64,000 bases of DNA from Bradyrhizobium uaiense (GCF_010811875.1 NZ_VKHP01000011.1:1-64000); one strand, 5' to 3'. Numbered from the stretch's first letter, positions 27,701 through 35,921 are shown. Numbers and translations are program-made. Notes: generated from the letters alone by a model not told the origin.

Positions 27701-27803
27701 AGGACGGCGCCAAGTCGCCTTCGAACCCACGCACCCAGAGTTCCGCGGCCAATTCGGCATGCAGCGGGGCAGGGGCCCGCATATCGGAAATGCGTCGCAG
27801 CAT
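24772..27803 (-). pseudogene. YdiJ-like FAD-linked oxidase / Fe-S oxidoreductase, split by a frameshift
   Basis: Two minus-strand frames together encode one protein of about 1010 residues. The first part (27803 to about 25766) is an FAD-binding PCMH/VAO-type dehydrogenase (PRGGGTGTNGQSLTEGLVVD, NRATIGGMISTDASGQG, EHGKGVRSEFSP) followed by ferredoxin ligands CLACKSCSGQCPIKVD. The second frame (about 25765 to 24772) continues with PTFRAKFLEVYHGRY and the CCG-type domain (LPSGCCGMAGTYGH). One missing base near 25766 (GTCGACTACCG where GTCGACGTACCG would keep frame) breaks it. Relatives such as E. coli YdiJ oxidise 2-hydroxyacids. Start 27803 has GGGAG upstream. It may be a true pseudogene or an assembly error. 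Confidence 0.85.
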
Positions 27804-27912
27804 GTGTCTCCCAGAGCCTCCCGGACGCCGTAACCGACAGTCAGCCCTCCACTTTTCGAGTGGAACCCCGCATTCGGGCCGGCGCAAGCCTTCTGTTGTG
27901 CAATTTCAAAAA

Positions 27913-27927
27913 TGAAACATCGTTTCA
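27913..27927. promoter_or_regulatory. Candidate IclR operator in the divergent promoter region
   Basis: TGAAACATCGTTTCA, a 15-bp palindrome apart from its central three bases, lies between the divergent oxidoreductase (27803) and MFS gene (28003). It shares GAAAC-N3-GTTTC with the site at 22814. One site here could control both directions. Confidence 0.75.
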
Positions 27928-28002
27928 AAATAAATTGCAACGGCGTTCTATTTTTGTTAAGTGGCGCCATGACCGGGGAAACACCGGCGTCGGAGGAAAT
28001 CC

Positions 28003-29367
28003 ATGGCAAGTGTCAACGCCGGTTCGGCCGGCGCCGCCTTCACACCCGAGCAGGAGAAGATCCTGTCGAAAGTGATGTGGCGAATCGTGCCCTTCCTGCT
28101 GCTCTGCTACATCGTCGCTTATCTCGACCGGGTGAATGTCGGCATTGCCAGCCTGACCATGAACCATGACCTCGGCATCTCGCCGTCCGAATTCGGCTGG
28201 AGCGCCGGACTGTTCTTCTTCGGCTATTTCCTGGCGGAGGTGCCGAGCAACCTTGCCTTGCAGGCGATCGGCGCCCGCAAATGGATCGCCCGGATCCTGC
28301 TCACCTGGGGACTGATTTCGGCCGCGACCGCGTTCGTAGCCGGTCCGGTGAGCTTCGGCGTGATGCGCTTCCTGCTCGGGCTCGGCGAGGCCGGCTTCAC
28401 GCCGGGCGTGTTCCTCTACTTCACCTACTGGTTTCCGGCGCGGATCCGCGGCACGGCGACCGCGGCGTTCCTGCTCGGTATCCCGATCGCGAATATCATC
28501 GGTGCTCCGATATCGAGTTCGCTGCTGACACTCGACGGCGTGGGTGGCCTGCATGGTTGGCAATGGCTGCTGATCCTCGAGGCTTTGCCGGCAACCGTGC
28601 TCGGCTTCGTGTGCTTCTTCACGCTGACCGACAAGCCCGGACAGGCCAAGTGGCTGAGCCCTGACGAGCGGCGTTGGCTTGCCGAGGTGCTGGCGGCGGA
28701 GCGCGAGGCCATTGCCACAAAACATCCGTCGCGACTCAGGGATGCCTTCATCAATTGGCGCGTGCTCGCCTGCGCCGCCGTCAACTTCTGCGCCATCATC
28801 GGCTCCGTCGGCCTTGGCTTGTGGATGCCGCAAATCATCAAGGGCCTCGGCTTCGGTGTCGTGGCCGTCGGCTTCGTCGCGGCCGTGCCTTACATCTGTG
28901 GCGCCATCGCCATGATGCTGTGGGCACGCCTGTCGGACAAAGGTGGTGAACGCAGCTGGTTCGTGGCATCCGCGCTGCTCGTGGGCGCAGCATCGCTGAT
29001 CGTCTGCGGTTACGCGACGTCGTCCGCGCTGGTCTCGATCGTCGCGCTCTGCGGCGCCGTGGTCGGTATCATGTGCTACCAGTCCACGTTCTGGCCGATC
29101 CCGTCGAGCTTCCTGACCGGCAGCGCGGCCGCCGGCGGCCTCGCGATGATCGTCTCGATCGGCAATCTCGGCGGCTTCGTCGGTCCCTATCTCATCGGTG
29201 TGATCAAGCAGGCGACCGACAGTTTCTCCTGGGCACTGCTCTCGGTCGCAGCATTTCTCGTCCTTGCCGCCATCCTCATCCGCGTGGTTGGCGTCAGCCT
29301 GCAGCGACAGGCCGGCTCGGCCGACGACCGCACCCGCCCAATCGCACCCCTCTCGAAAGGAATCTGA
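28003..29367 (+). CDS. MFS transporter, anion:cation symporter (ACS) type
   Basis: A 454-residue twelve-helix carrier of the ACS family (tartrate, glucarate, phthalate and related acids). Typical motifs are YLDRVNVGIASLTMNHDLGIS in the first helix/loop region and GYFLAEVPSNLALQ with FLLGLGEAGFTPGVFLYFTYWFPA in helices 2-4. GGAGGAAAT precedes the ATG. It is the first gene of the rightward operon behind the IclR-type site; its stop overlaps the next start by 1 nt. It probably imports an organic or sugar acid. Confidence 0.9.
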   Translation: MASVNAGSAGAAFTPEQEKILSKVMWRIVPFLLLCYIVAYLDRVNVGIASLTMNHDLGISPSEFGWSAGLFFFGYFLAEVPSNLALQAIGARKWIARILLTWGLISAATAFVAGPVSFGVMRFLLGLGEAGFTPGVFLYFTYWFPARIRGTATAAFLLGIPIANIIGAPISSSLLTLDGVGGLHGWQWLLILEALPATVLGFVCFFTLTDKPGQAKWLSPDERRWLAEVLAAEREAIATKHPSRLRDAFINWRVLACAAVNFCAIIGSVGLGLWMPQIIKGLGFGVVAVGFVAAVPYICGAIAMMLWARLSDKGGERSWFVASALLVGAASLIVCGYATSSALVSIVALCGAVVGIMCYQSTFWPIPSSFLTGSAAAGGLAMIVSIGNLGGFVGPYLIGVIKQATDSFSWALLSVAAFLVLAAILIRVVGVSLQRQAGSADDRTRPIAPLSKGI

Positions 29368-30284
29368 TGATGAGCGAACAAAAGCAATTCCGTCTCGGCC
29401 TGGTCGGCTATGGCGAGATCGGCAGCACGTTGGGCGAGGGTCTCCGCGGCGCCGGCCTGCAGCAGATCTTCTGCTACGACAAATATGCTTTCGATGGTCC
29501 CTATGCCGATCTGATCCAGAGCCGCGCCAAGGCGGCCGGCGTCACCCTGGTCAAGTCCAACAAGGAACTGGCCGATGCAGCGGAGCTGATCTTCAGCGTC
29601 ACGCCGGGCTCCGCCTCGCTCGAAAGCGCGGCCGCATTTGCACCCGTGCTCGATGGCCGCCACACCTTCCTCGACTTCGCCTCCGCCACGCCGAAGGTGA
29701 AGTACGGCGTGGCCGAGCGGCTGGCCAAGACTAGCGCCACGCTTGGCGACGGCTCCATCATGGGGACACCGAAGCACGGCTATGCGATGCACATGATGTC
29801 GAGCGGTCCCGCCGGCCAGCGCGTTGTCGACCTGCTCGTGCCCTGGGGCATGAGCATCGAATTCGTCGGCGACAAGCTCGGCACGGCCTCGGGCATCAAG
29901 ATCCTGCGCTCCGTGCTGATCAAGGGCATCGAGGCGCTGATCGACGAGACGCTGCTCGCCGCCCGGTCCTATGGCCTCGATGAGACGGTATTGGCCTCGG
30001 CCTCGAAGACGCTGACGCGTCCGTTCATGGACACCGTCGAGAGCCTGACGCCGTCGGGCGTGATCCATGCCAAGCGACGCACCGAAGAGGTCGAGATGGC
30101 GGCCGAGGCGGTCGAGGATGCCGGCATCGAGCCGCTGATGGCGCGCGCGACGGTGGCGCGGCTGCGCTGGAAGGAGAATCTCGGCCTGAAGGAGCATTTC
30201 AAGGGCGTGGTTCCCGAGAACTACAAGATCGCGATCGACGCGATAGTGGCCAAGATGCAGGCCGGGGCGAAGGCCGCCGAATAA
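29367..30284 (+). CDS. NAD(P)-dependent dehydrogenase with DUF1932-type C-terminal domain
   Basis: A 305-residue member of the 6-phosphogluconate/3-hydroxyisobutyrate dehydrogenase superfamily. The Rossmann motif GLVGYGEIGSTLGEGL opens the protein, FLDFASATPKVK follows, and the all-helical C-terminal half (KILRSVLIKGIEALIDETLLAARSYG, then ESLTPSGVIHAKRRTEEVEMAAE) corresponds to the DUF1932 domain. Start ATG 29367 (or 29370) overlaps the MFS stop. It would oxidise or reduce a hydroxyacid intermediate of the pathway; substrate unknown. Confidence 0.85.
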   Translation: MMSEQKQFRLGLVGYGEIGSTLGEGLRGAGLQQIFCYDKYAFDGPYADLIQSRAKAAGVTLVKSNKELADAAELIFSVTPGSASLESAAAFAPVLDGRHTFLDFASATPKVKYGVAERLAKTSATLGDGSIMGTPKHGYAMHMMSSGPAGQRVVDLLVPWGMSIEFVGDKLGTASGIKILRSVLIKGIEALIDETLLAARSYGLDETVLASASKTLTRPFMDTVESLTPSGVIHAKRRTEEVEMAAEAVEDAGIEPLMARATVARLRWKENLGLKEHFKGVVPENYKIAIDAIVAKMQAGAKAAE

Positions 30285-30336
30285 CGCCGAGAAAACAAAA
30301 GCGAGACAACAAAAACGAGACAACAGGGAGAGAGAC

Positions 30337-31659
30337 GTGGCGGCAACTCGAACAGACGTCGACCAGCTCGAGAAAGTGACGATGCGCAGGGTCATCCTGC
30401 GCCTCGTGCCGTTCCTGATGATCTGCTACTTCTTCGCCTTGCTCGACCGTGTGAACGTCGGCTTCGCTGCGCTGCAGATGAACAAGGATCTCGGGCTCAC
30501 GCCTGCGATGTTCGGCTTTGGTGCAAGCCTGTTCTTCGTCTCGTATTTCCTTGTCGAGGTGCCGAGCAACCTTGCTCTCCAGAAGTTCGGAGCCAGGCGC
30601 TGGATCGCGCGCATCATGATCACCTGGGGATTGGTGACGGCCTGCATGGCCTTCGTGGCGGGGCCGTACTCGCTTTACGCGATGCGTTTCATCCTCGGCG
30701 CGGCGGAAGCGGGGTTCTTCCCCGGCGCAATCCTCTATCTGACCTATTGGCTGCCATCGCAATACCGGGCGCGCATCCTTGCGACGTTCACTGTGTCGAT
30801 CCCCTTGGCCACCTTCCTTGGATCGCCGCTATCGGTTGGGCTGCTCGAGCTTGACGGCGTGCTCGGCCTGCGCGGGTGGCAGTGGCTTTTCGTCCTGGAA
30901 GGACTGCCGACCATTCTGCTGGGCGTTGCGTGCCTGTTCGTTCTGACCGACAAGCCTGCTCAGGCGTCCTGGCTGCCCCCCGAACAGCGCGAATGGTTGA
31001 CGGGACGCATGGAGGCGGAGGCCGCCTCGCGCAAGCCGGTCGGACATCTCTCGCTCTGGCAGCTTGCCACCAACAAATATTTCCTGGTCATGGCCCTGGT
31101 CTGCTCCGGCGCGTCCGCGACCGGCAGCGTGCTGTCGGTGTGGCAGCCGCAACTGCTGAAGTCATTCGGCCTGACCAATTTGCAGACCGGCTTTGTCAAC
31201 GCGATTCCCTACGGCATTGCGACGGTCCTGATGGTCCTGTGGGGGCGTCATTCGGACAAGAACGGCGAGCGCCGCTGGCACACCGCCATTCCGCTGCTGT
31301 TCGCCGCCGGCGGATTCACTGCGCTCGGCATGACCGGAACGGCGGTTGTCCCGACGATCATCATGGTCACGTTCTGCCTGGTGGGCGCCTACGCCTTCAA
31401 GGGGCCGTTCTGGGCGCTGTCGGCGAGCTGGCTTTCGACCAGCACGCTCGCGGCGGGCCTTGCCGGGATCAACGCGATCTCCAATCTGATCGGCGGCGGG
31501 TTGATGGTGAACGTGGTTGGCCTTGTCAAGGAATGGACCGGTAGCTTCGTGCTCGGGATGCTGCCGCTTGCGCTGCTGTGCGCAGTGGCCGCGACCTGCG
31601 TGCTCGTGCTGGGCCGCAACGTCGCGCACGCTGCCGACATGCTGGCGGTGAAATCATGA
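30337..31659 (+). CDS. Second MFS transporter, ACS type
   Basis: A 440-residue twelve-helix carrier, clearly related to the protein encoded at 28003 (ALLDRVNVGFAALQMNKDLGLT, YFLVEVPSNLALQKFGARRWIARI, AAEAGFFPGAILYLTYWLP). The start is a GTG at 30337 after AGGGAGAGAG. The stop overlaps the following amidohydrolase start (ATGA). Two ACS carriers in one catabolic operon suggest related substrates or uptake plus efflux. Confidence 0.9.
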   Translation: MAATRTDVDQLEKVTMRRVILRLVPFLMICYFFALLDRVNVGFAALQMNKDLGLTPAMFGFGASLFFVSYFLVEVPSNLALQKFGARRWIARIMITWGLVTACMAFVAGPYSLYAMRFILGAAEAGFFPGAILYLTYWLPSQYRARILATFTVSIPLATFLGSPLSVGLLELDGVLGLRGWQWLFVLEGLPTILLGVACLFVLTDKPAQASWLPPEQREWLTGRMEAEAASRKPVGHLSLWQLATNKYFLVMALVCSGASATGSVLSVWQPQLLKSFGLTNLQTGFVNAIPYGIATVLMVLWGRHSDKNGERRWHTAIPLLFAAGGFTALGMTGTAVVPTIIMVTFCLVGAYAFKGPFWALSASWLSTSTLAAGLAGINAISNLIGGGLMVNVVGLVKEWTGSFVLGMLPLALLCAVAATCVLVLGRNVAHAADMLAVKS

Positions 31660-32615
31660 GCGCGCGCAGCACCACCTCACGGCACGCCATCACCCGGCGC
31701 GGCGTCCTTGCGGGCATGCTGGCTGCGAGCACGGGCGCCTGGGCCGGTGGGGTCGAGCAGGCCGTGCCTAACAGCACCGGGTCGGCGCCGGCGCGATTGA
31801 ACGCGCCTGCGGACGCGTGCGATTGCCATCACCATATTTACGACGGGCGGTTTCCCGTTTCGCCGCATTGGCACCAGGGCTTTCCGCCAGGTGCGACCGT
31901 GGCTGATTATCGAAATCTCCAGCGCCGGCTCGGCGCCACCAGGAGCGTGGTGGTGCAGCCGTCGACCTACGGGGTCGACAACAGGTGTCTCGCGGACGCG
32001 CTGGGCCAGCTCGGGTCCGCCTCACGCGGTGTTGCGGTCGTCGACACCGACGTCGAGGAAGCAGAGCTCCGTGCGCTGGCCGATGCCGGCGTCTGCGCCA
32101 TCCGCGTCAATTTCGTGTCTCCGCAAACCTGGGGGACGACAACGCCGGAGATGCTTGTCGCACTCGCCAGGCGCGTCAGCCCGCTTGGCTGGCACGTGCA
32201 GATCCTGATGACGGGCGATCAGATCGTCACTCATGAGAAGGTCATCCGCTCGCTGCCCACCAAGGTCGTCATTGATCATCTCGGGCGTATTCCCCAGCCT
32301 GATGGCCTCAAGCATCCCGCGTTTGCCGCTGTCCGCCGCATGCTGGATGAAGGCCGCACCTGGGTGAAGGTCACCGAACCCTATGAGGACAGCAAGCTCG
32401 GTCCGCCCTACGCAGATTCCAGCGAGGTCGCGCGCGCCTATGTGCGGGCAGCGCCGGAGCGGATCCTGTGGGGCACGGACTGGCCGCATCCGACCCAGCG
32501 CGGCACCAAGCCGGATGACGCCTTGCTGCTCGATCTGCTCGCCGACTGGGCGCCGGACGAAGGCGCGCGCCGGCGCATTCTGGTGGACAACCCGGCGCAG
32601 CTGTTCGGCTTCTAG
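31656..32615 (+). CDS. Second exported amidohydrolase, LigI/fuconolactonase-like
   Basis: A 319-residue paralogue of the protein encoded at 22900. Shared blocks include DCHHHIYDGRFP, VVQPSTYGVDNR, LGWHVQILM, VVIDHLGRIPQPDG, WGTDWPHPTQRGTKPDDA and VDNPAQLFGF. The N-terminus HAITRRGVLAGMLAASTGAWAGG is a probable Tat signal. It is translationally coupled to the MFS gene. The pair may act on two isomers or on successive lactones; neither substrate is known. Confidence 0.87.
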   Translation: MSARSTTSRHAITRRGVLAGMLAASTGAWAGGVEQAVPNSTGSAPARLNAPADACDCHHHIYDGRFPVSPHWHQGFPPGATVADYRNLQRRLGATRSVVVQPSTYGVDNRCLADALGQLGSASRGVAVVDTDVEEAELRALADAGVCAIRVNFVSPQTWGTTTPEMLVALARRVSPLGWHVQILMTGDQIVTHEKVIRSLPTKVVIDHLGRIPQPDGLKHPAFAAVRRMLDEGRTWVKVTEPYEDSKLGPPYADSSEVARAYVRAAPERILWGTDWPHPTQRGTKPDDALLLDLLADWAPDEGARRRILVDNPAQLFGF

Positions 32616-32657
32616 GATCTCACCATTTCACTTGCCAAACATCGGAAAGGATAACGC

Positions 32658-33335
32658 ATGTCTGTAGGTTTCAGAATCCTCAAGCGCCAGAGAAAAGTGG
32701 CTGCCGACGTCGTCGAACGTTTTGCTAGGCTGCCGGTCGCAAACGTCAGCGACAGCATGTCCCGGATGACAGCGGCGGGCGCGCGGCTTCGGCCGCGGCA
32801 TCAGTCCGGAGGGATGGCCGGGCCCGCGCTGACCGTAAAGACGCGGCCGGGCGACAATCTGATGCTTCACAAGGCGATGGCGATGGCCGAGCCCGGCGAT
32901 GTCATCGTGGTCGACGCAGGGAGCGATCTCACCAACGCATTGATCGGCGAGATGATGCTGATGCGCATCATCAAGAGCGGCCTTGCGGGTATCGTGATCG
33001 ATGGTGCGGTCCGGGATGCCGGCTTCATCCGCGCTCAGACGTTTCCCGTGTTCGCGGCAGGCGTCACCCATCGCGGCCCTTACAAGAACGGACCAGGCGA
33101 GATTAACGTCCCGATTGCAATCGACGGCATGGTGATCGAGCCGGGCGATCTCATCATCGGCGACGACGATGGATTGCTTTGCGTGCCATTCGACCATGTT
33201 GATGGAGTCCTGAAAGCCGCGACGGCGAAGTACCAGGCTGAGCAGAAGCAAATCGCGAACATCAAGGCCGGAACGCACGATTCGTCCTGGGTTGACAAGG
33301 CACTACGCGAGTTGAATTGTGAGGGCCTGGACTGA
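32658..33335 (+). CDS. RraA-family aldolase (HMG/CHA aldolase-like)
   Basis: A 225-residue protein of the RraA/dimethylmenaquinone-methyltransferase-like fold. Members include 4-hydroxy-4-methyl-2-oxoglutarate/4-carboxy-4-hydroxy-2-oxoadipate aldolases. It has VANVSDSMSRM, TVKTRPGDNLMLHKAMAMAEPGDVIVVD, GEMMLMRIIKSGLAGIVIDGAVRD (with the conserved Arg-Asp) and IIGDDDGLLCVP. Gene order puts it last in the operon, 42 bp after the amidohydrolase. With LigI-like hydrolases it suggests a lactone-opening then aldol-cleavage route producing pyruvate or a similar 2-oxoacid. Confidence 0.87.
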   Translation: MSVGFRILKRQRKVAADVVERFARLPVANVSDSMSRMTAAGARLRPRHQSGGMAGPALTVKTRPGDNLMLHKAMAMAEPGDVIVVDAGSDLTNALIGEMMLMRIIKSGLAGIVIDGAVRDAGFIRAQTFPVFAAGVTHRGPYKNGPGEINVPIAIDGMVIEPGDLIIGDDDGLLCVPFDHVDGVLKAATAKYQAEQKQIANIKAGTHDSSWVDKALRELNCEGLD

Positions 33336-33461
33336 ATGTCGGAATTCGCGATCCGCGCGGGTTGTAGCGAGCAGCAACGAAGCGAGACGTTTCTGGCACG
33401 GCGCACGAATTGGCTGAAGTTTTGTTTGAATCTGATCGGGTTCGTGGCGCTTCGGCAGGGT

Positions 33462-33485
33462 CGTTTCTGGTGCGAAACTGGTGCG
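33462..33485. repeat. Right copy of the 24-bp direct repeat
   Basis: Identical to 21851-21874 and in the same orientation, again with the internal CTGGTGCGAAACTGGTGCG doubling. The flanking sequence differs apart from short matches, so the copies mark the ends of the intervening segment. Confidence 0.75.
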
Positions 33486-33577
33486 AACGCCTGCTCATGC
33501 AGCTGAGCCATGCTTGATATCCCAAGGTCCCCATCGCAGGGCTCTCCTCACAATGATCATCATGCGGATCGAATTTA

Positions 33578-33623
33578 CCCTCTCAAGGCTGAAACAGGGG
33601 TTCGATTCCCCTAGGGAGCGCCA
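33578..33623 (+). other. tRNA-Glu (CTC) 3' fragment, likely attachment site of element 2
   Basis: The 3' half of a tRNA: anticodon loop CTCTCAA (33580-33586, anticodon CTC), T-arm AGGGG-TTCGATT-CCCCT (33596-33612), acceptor strand AGGGAGC, discriminator G and CCA (33621-33623). The 5' anticodon stem does not pair well and no D-arm is present, so only the 3' part is here. Integrases that insert in tRNA genes leave such duplicated 3' ends, and integrase 2 faces this fragment. Confidence 0.75.
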
Positions 33624-33721
33624 TCGGCAAATTATATCATTGTAACTCCAGCTAGATTTTTGGATTTCGTCCCACCGAAGTTCTTAGTGGGACACCATGT
33701 GTACGCTCTACGTTCACCTCA

Positions 33722-34753
33722 TCACTTCAACTTCGCCATAGCGGAATCGGCCGTCCTCTTGCGGTCCGCTGCCTTCGTGTAACGTTCAACCTCTTCCAAG
33801 CTCTGATGTCCCGTTACGGCCATAATCTCATGAGGCGTCGCACCGGACTCGGCAAGAGCTGTCGACGTGGCTTTGCGAATGCCATGAGCGGAGCAATGTG
33901 GAAGATCAGCTTGGCGGCACCAATCCTTGAATTTGTTTCCGAACCCGTTCGCCGTGAAGGGCTTTCCGAACTGAGTAAGCAGGAAAGTCATGTTGGAGCC
34001 GACTTTCGCTGCAGCGATGCTCTTCGCCAGCTCTGGATGCAATGGAATATCGATGTCGATCGGATTGCGATGTTCGTTCTTCGCCTGACGAAAGCGAATT
34101 CGACCATCGCGTATGTGCTGGCGACCAAGACGCGGTGCGTCTTCCCGCCGGCCCGTGGTGTAACGTAGCAAGTCCAATGCGAGCCGCGCTTGCGAACCCG
34201 GCGGGTGCCTTTCGTAAAACCGTTGAATTTCCTCTGCGGTCCAGGTGTGATGTCCATCAGATCGGTATTTCAGCTTTTTGACTCCGATCGTGGGATTAAC
34301 AGTCGTTTCCTCAGCTTCGTTGGCCCAAGAGAATAGCGCGCGAAGTGCCTTCACCAGTTGATTGGCCGCAGCAGGTGTTGCTAATTTCGCGTCGCGCATT
34401 CTGCGGATGTGGCGAGCCTGCATCATCGCAACTGGCTTGGCTGCGTGTTCGCGCGCAATCTCGTCGAGCGCGCGGCGTTGCCAATTGCGCGTGCTGCCAT
34501 CCAGAGCTTTGTACGATGCACTCGCGTAGTATCGGATGCAAAGGTAACGAAACGATCCCTTTTTTGACTCATCCGCTTGCCGAGGCGTATCGGGGATTGC
34601 TGTCGCGATTGCAGATTGATACTCTTCCATAAAGCCCGGCGTACCTGGCAACGCACGAATGCGCACCTTCCGCTTTCCCGGCATTCGAACGTAGCATCGA
34701 ACGTTGCCGTGCCGATCGAGGTCCTCGCAAAGATATTTAAGACGTATGCGCAT
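33722..34753 (-). CDS. Tyrosine-type site-specific integrase (element 2)
   Basis: A 343-residue phage-type integrase. Catalytic residues: Arg in YTTGRREDAPRLG, His-x-x-Arg in SAHGIRKATSTAL, His in VTGHQSLEEV and Tyr in VERYTKAADRKR. The preferred start is MRIRLKYLCEDLD at 34753; an upstream extension to 34825 overlaps the excisionase-like gene. It is only distantly similar to integrase 1. It is adjacent to the tRNA-Glu fragment, which is probably its attachment site. Confidence 0.92.
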   Translation of the reverse strand: MRIRLKYLCEDLDRHGNVRCYVRMPGKRKVRIRALPGTPGFMEEYQSAIATAIPDTPRQADESKKGSFRYLCIRYYASASYKALDGSTRNWQRRALDEIAREHAAKPVAMMQARHIRRMRDAKLATPAAANQLVKALRALFSWANEAEETTVNPTIGVKKLKYRSDGHHTWTAEEIQRFYERHPPGSQARLALDLLRYTTGRREDAPRLGRQHIRDGRIRFRQAKNEHRNPIDIDIPLHPELAKSIAAAKVGSNMTFLLTQFGKPFTANGFGNKFKDWCRQADLPHCSAHGIRKATSTALAESGATPHEIMAVTGHQSLEEVERYTKAADRKRTADSAMAKLK

Positions 34754-34769
34754 TGTTATGACCCCGGGC

Positions 34770-35021
34770 TTAGTCCCACGGATTTTCTTCTCCGCTTGCG
34801 TCGAGCGCATCAAACGCACAATCAAGCCTCTTAAGATCCCAAATAATTCGACCTCTGATCCTTTTTGGCGCGGGCATCTCGCCGTCGTTGACCAACTTGT
34901 CGAATGTCGATGGACTCACGCCAACGTATTCCGCGGCTTGAGCACGTGACAAACCTCGAGGAGGCAACGACGCCGGAAGCATGCTTTGGCGCTGAGTTTG
35001 AGGGCTGCTATCGTCGTTCAC
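34770..35021 (-). CDS. Excisionase/AlpA-like DNA-binding protein (element 2)
   Basis: An 83-residue protein with the helix-turn-helix LSRAQAAEYVGVSPSTFDKLVNDGEMPAPKRIRGRIIW, typical of excision factors and AlpA regulators. It ends 16 bp upstream of integrase 2 and is co-oriented with it, parallel to the arrangement of element 1. Confidence 0.82.
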   Translation of the reverse strand: MNDDSSPQTQRQSMLPASLPPRGLSRAQAAEYVGVSPSTFDKLVNDGEMPAPKRIRGRIIWDLKRLDCAFDALDASGEENPWD

Positions 35022-35107
35022 TTGGTCGATCTCGGATGCAAATCTTCGAATACGGAAGGCTTCGTTTTATTTTGTCGACAATCGAGTCGCTAAAAGCGAA
35101 GCCTGTT

Positions 35108-35851
35108 TCATAATTTGACTCGATCGGAAAAGAGCGCGGCGACGTGCGCGAGCGTCGCGATGGTAAACGTGCGTGTTTGTCTAAGGTCGGGAGAGCGCCG
35201 CCCGGCAATAGGGTGCAATGGAAGCGTCTCGAGATATTTCTCAGCCTCGTCGAATGTTTGACGATATTCGACGCGGTATTCGAACCGGGCGACACACTCC
35301 TCATCGAAGATGGGGAGACCGTCATCACGGTTTATTCGCCCTGATTCATAATATCGCAATTGCCGGGCTTGAATGGAGATTGCTGCGCTTGGCATCGGGG
35401 CGCCAAGTTCGACATCAATACTCAGGTGTGTGGCGATGCCATTTGCATCGGGCGTGGCGTCTGCAAACAGATCAGCAGCCTGTGCCGCGCCTTCGCCAAG
35501 CGCAACAATGATAGCCGCAATTGCTTCCTGCAAGGCGTGACCAGCGGCCAACTTGTCGAGATGTTTGAGGGGCCAACTCGCCCAGTCACCACTCAGCGCC
35601 GTGGCGGCGAGGCGCGCATACCTTTCGTAATGAACTGCGGTTTCTTTGACGCCTGGCCCGGACAACGGCGTTGCTGCTACAGCGAGAATCAATGCTGAGG
35701 CATCGCTGGGCGACCCGCGAGCAGCCCGCCCCCTACCTGTGATCGACCGGTGGCCGGTTGTAACGAGCATTCGATCCTGCATAGCAACCGTAGCTCGGGC
35801 GACACCGAGTTGGTCCGAAACCACATCAATGATCTTTGCTGGGGCAACCAT
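35108..35851 (-). CDS. Phage-type winged-helix regulator-like protein
   Basis: A 247-residue hypothetical protein. Residues 5-60 (IIDVVSDQLGVARATVAMQDRMLVTTGHRSITGRGRAARGS) read as a winged helix with a basic wing, followed by SDASALILAVAATP. This N-terminal pattern occurs in small regulators of prophages and integrative elements. The remainder has no named domain. An inverted repeat ATCTGA-N7-TCAGAT lies just upstream of its start, consistent with autoregulation. It probably belongs to element 2. Confidence 0.65.
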   Translation of the reverse strand: MVAPAKIIDVVSDQLGVARATVAMQDRMLVTTGHRSITGRGRAARGSPSDASALILAVAATPLSGPGVKETAVHYERYARLAATALSGDWASWPLKHLDKLAAGHALQEAIAAIIVALGEGAAQAADLFADATPDANGIATHLSIDVELGAPMPSAAISIQARQLRYYESGRINRDDGLPIFDEECVARFEYRVEYRQTFDEAEKYLETLPLHPIAGRRSPDLRQTRTFTIATLAHVAALFSDRVKL

Positions 35852-35855
35852 CTTG

Positions 35856-35874
35856 ATCTGACTAAAAATCAGAT
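35856..35874. promoter_or_regulatory. Inverted repeat upstream of the winged-helix gene
   Basis: ATCTGA (35856-35861) and TCAGAT (35869-35874) are separated by the A-rich CTAAAAA, 5 bp before the start codon at 35851. The stretch TAAAAATCA-x-ATGG occurs here and again around 35902. It is a likely operator. Confidence 0.45.
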
Positions 35875-35921
35875 GGGGTAAAATGTCAACTCCATTCGAG
35901 TAAAAATCATATGGACAGCTG

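Larger units (their letters stand above)
33336..33721. other. Junction between the catabolic cassette and element 2
   Basis: 386 bp without a gene. It contains the right copy of the 24-bp direct repeat and a tRNA-Glu 3' fragment that ends 98 bp before the integrase 2 stop codon. Minus-strand frames crossing it (for example 33080-33511) are not supported. Confidence 0.6.

Noticed and set aside
26178..27833. 551-codon plus-strand open frame opposite the FAD/Fe-S oxidoreductase
   Set aside because: The minus strand carries recognisable FAD-binding and ferredoxin motifs across the same bases; the plus frame has none.
33541..33623. Complete tRNA-Glu gene
   Set aside because: Only the 3' half folds: the 5' anticodon stem does not pair and no D-arm is found, so I call it a fragment.
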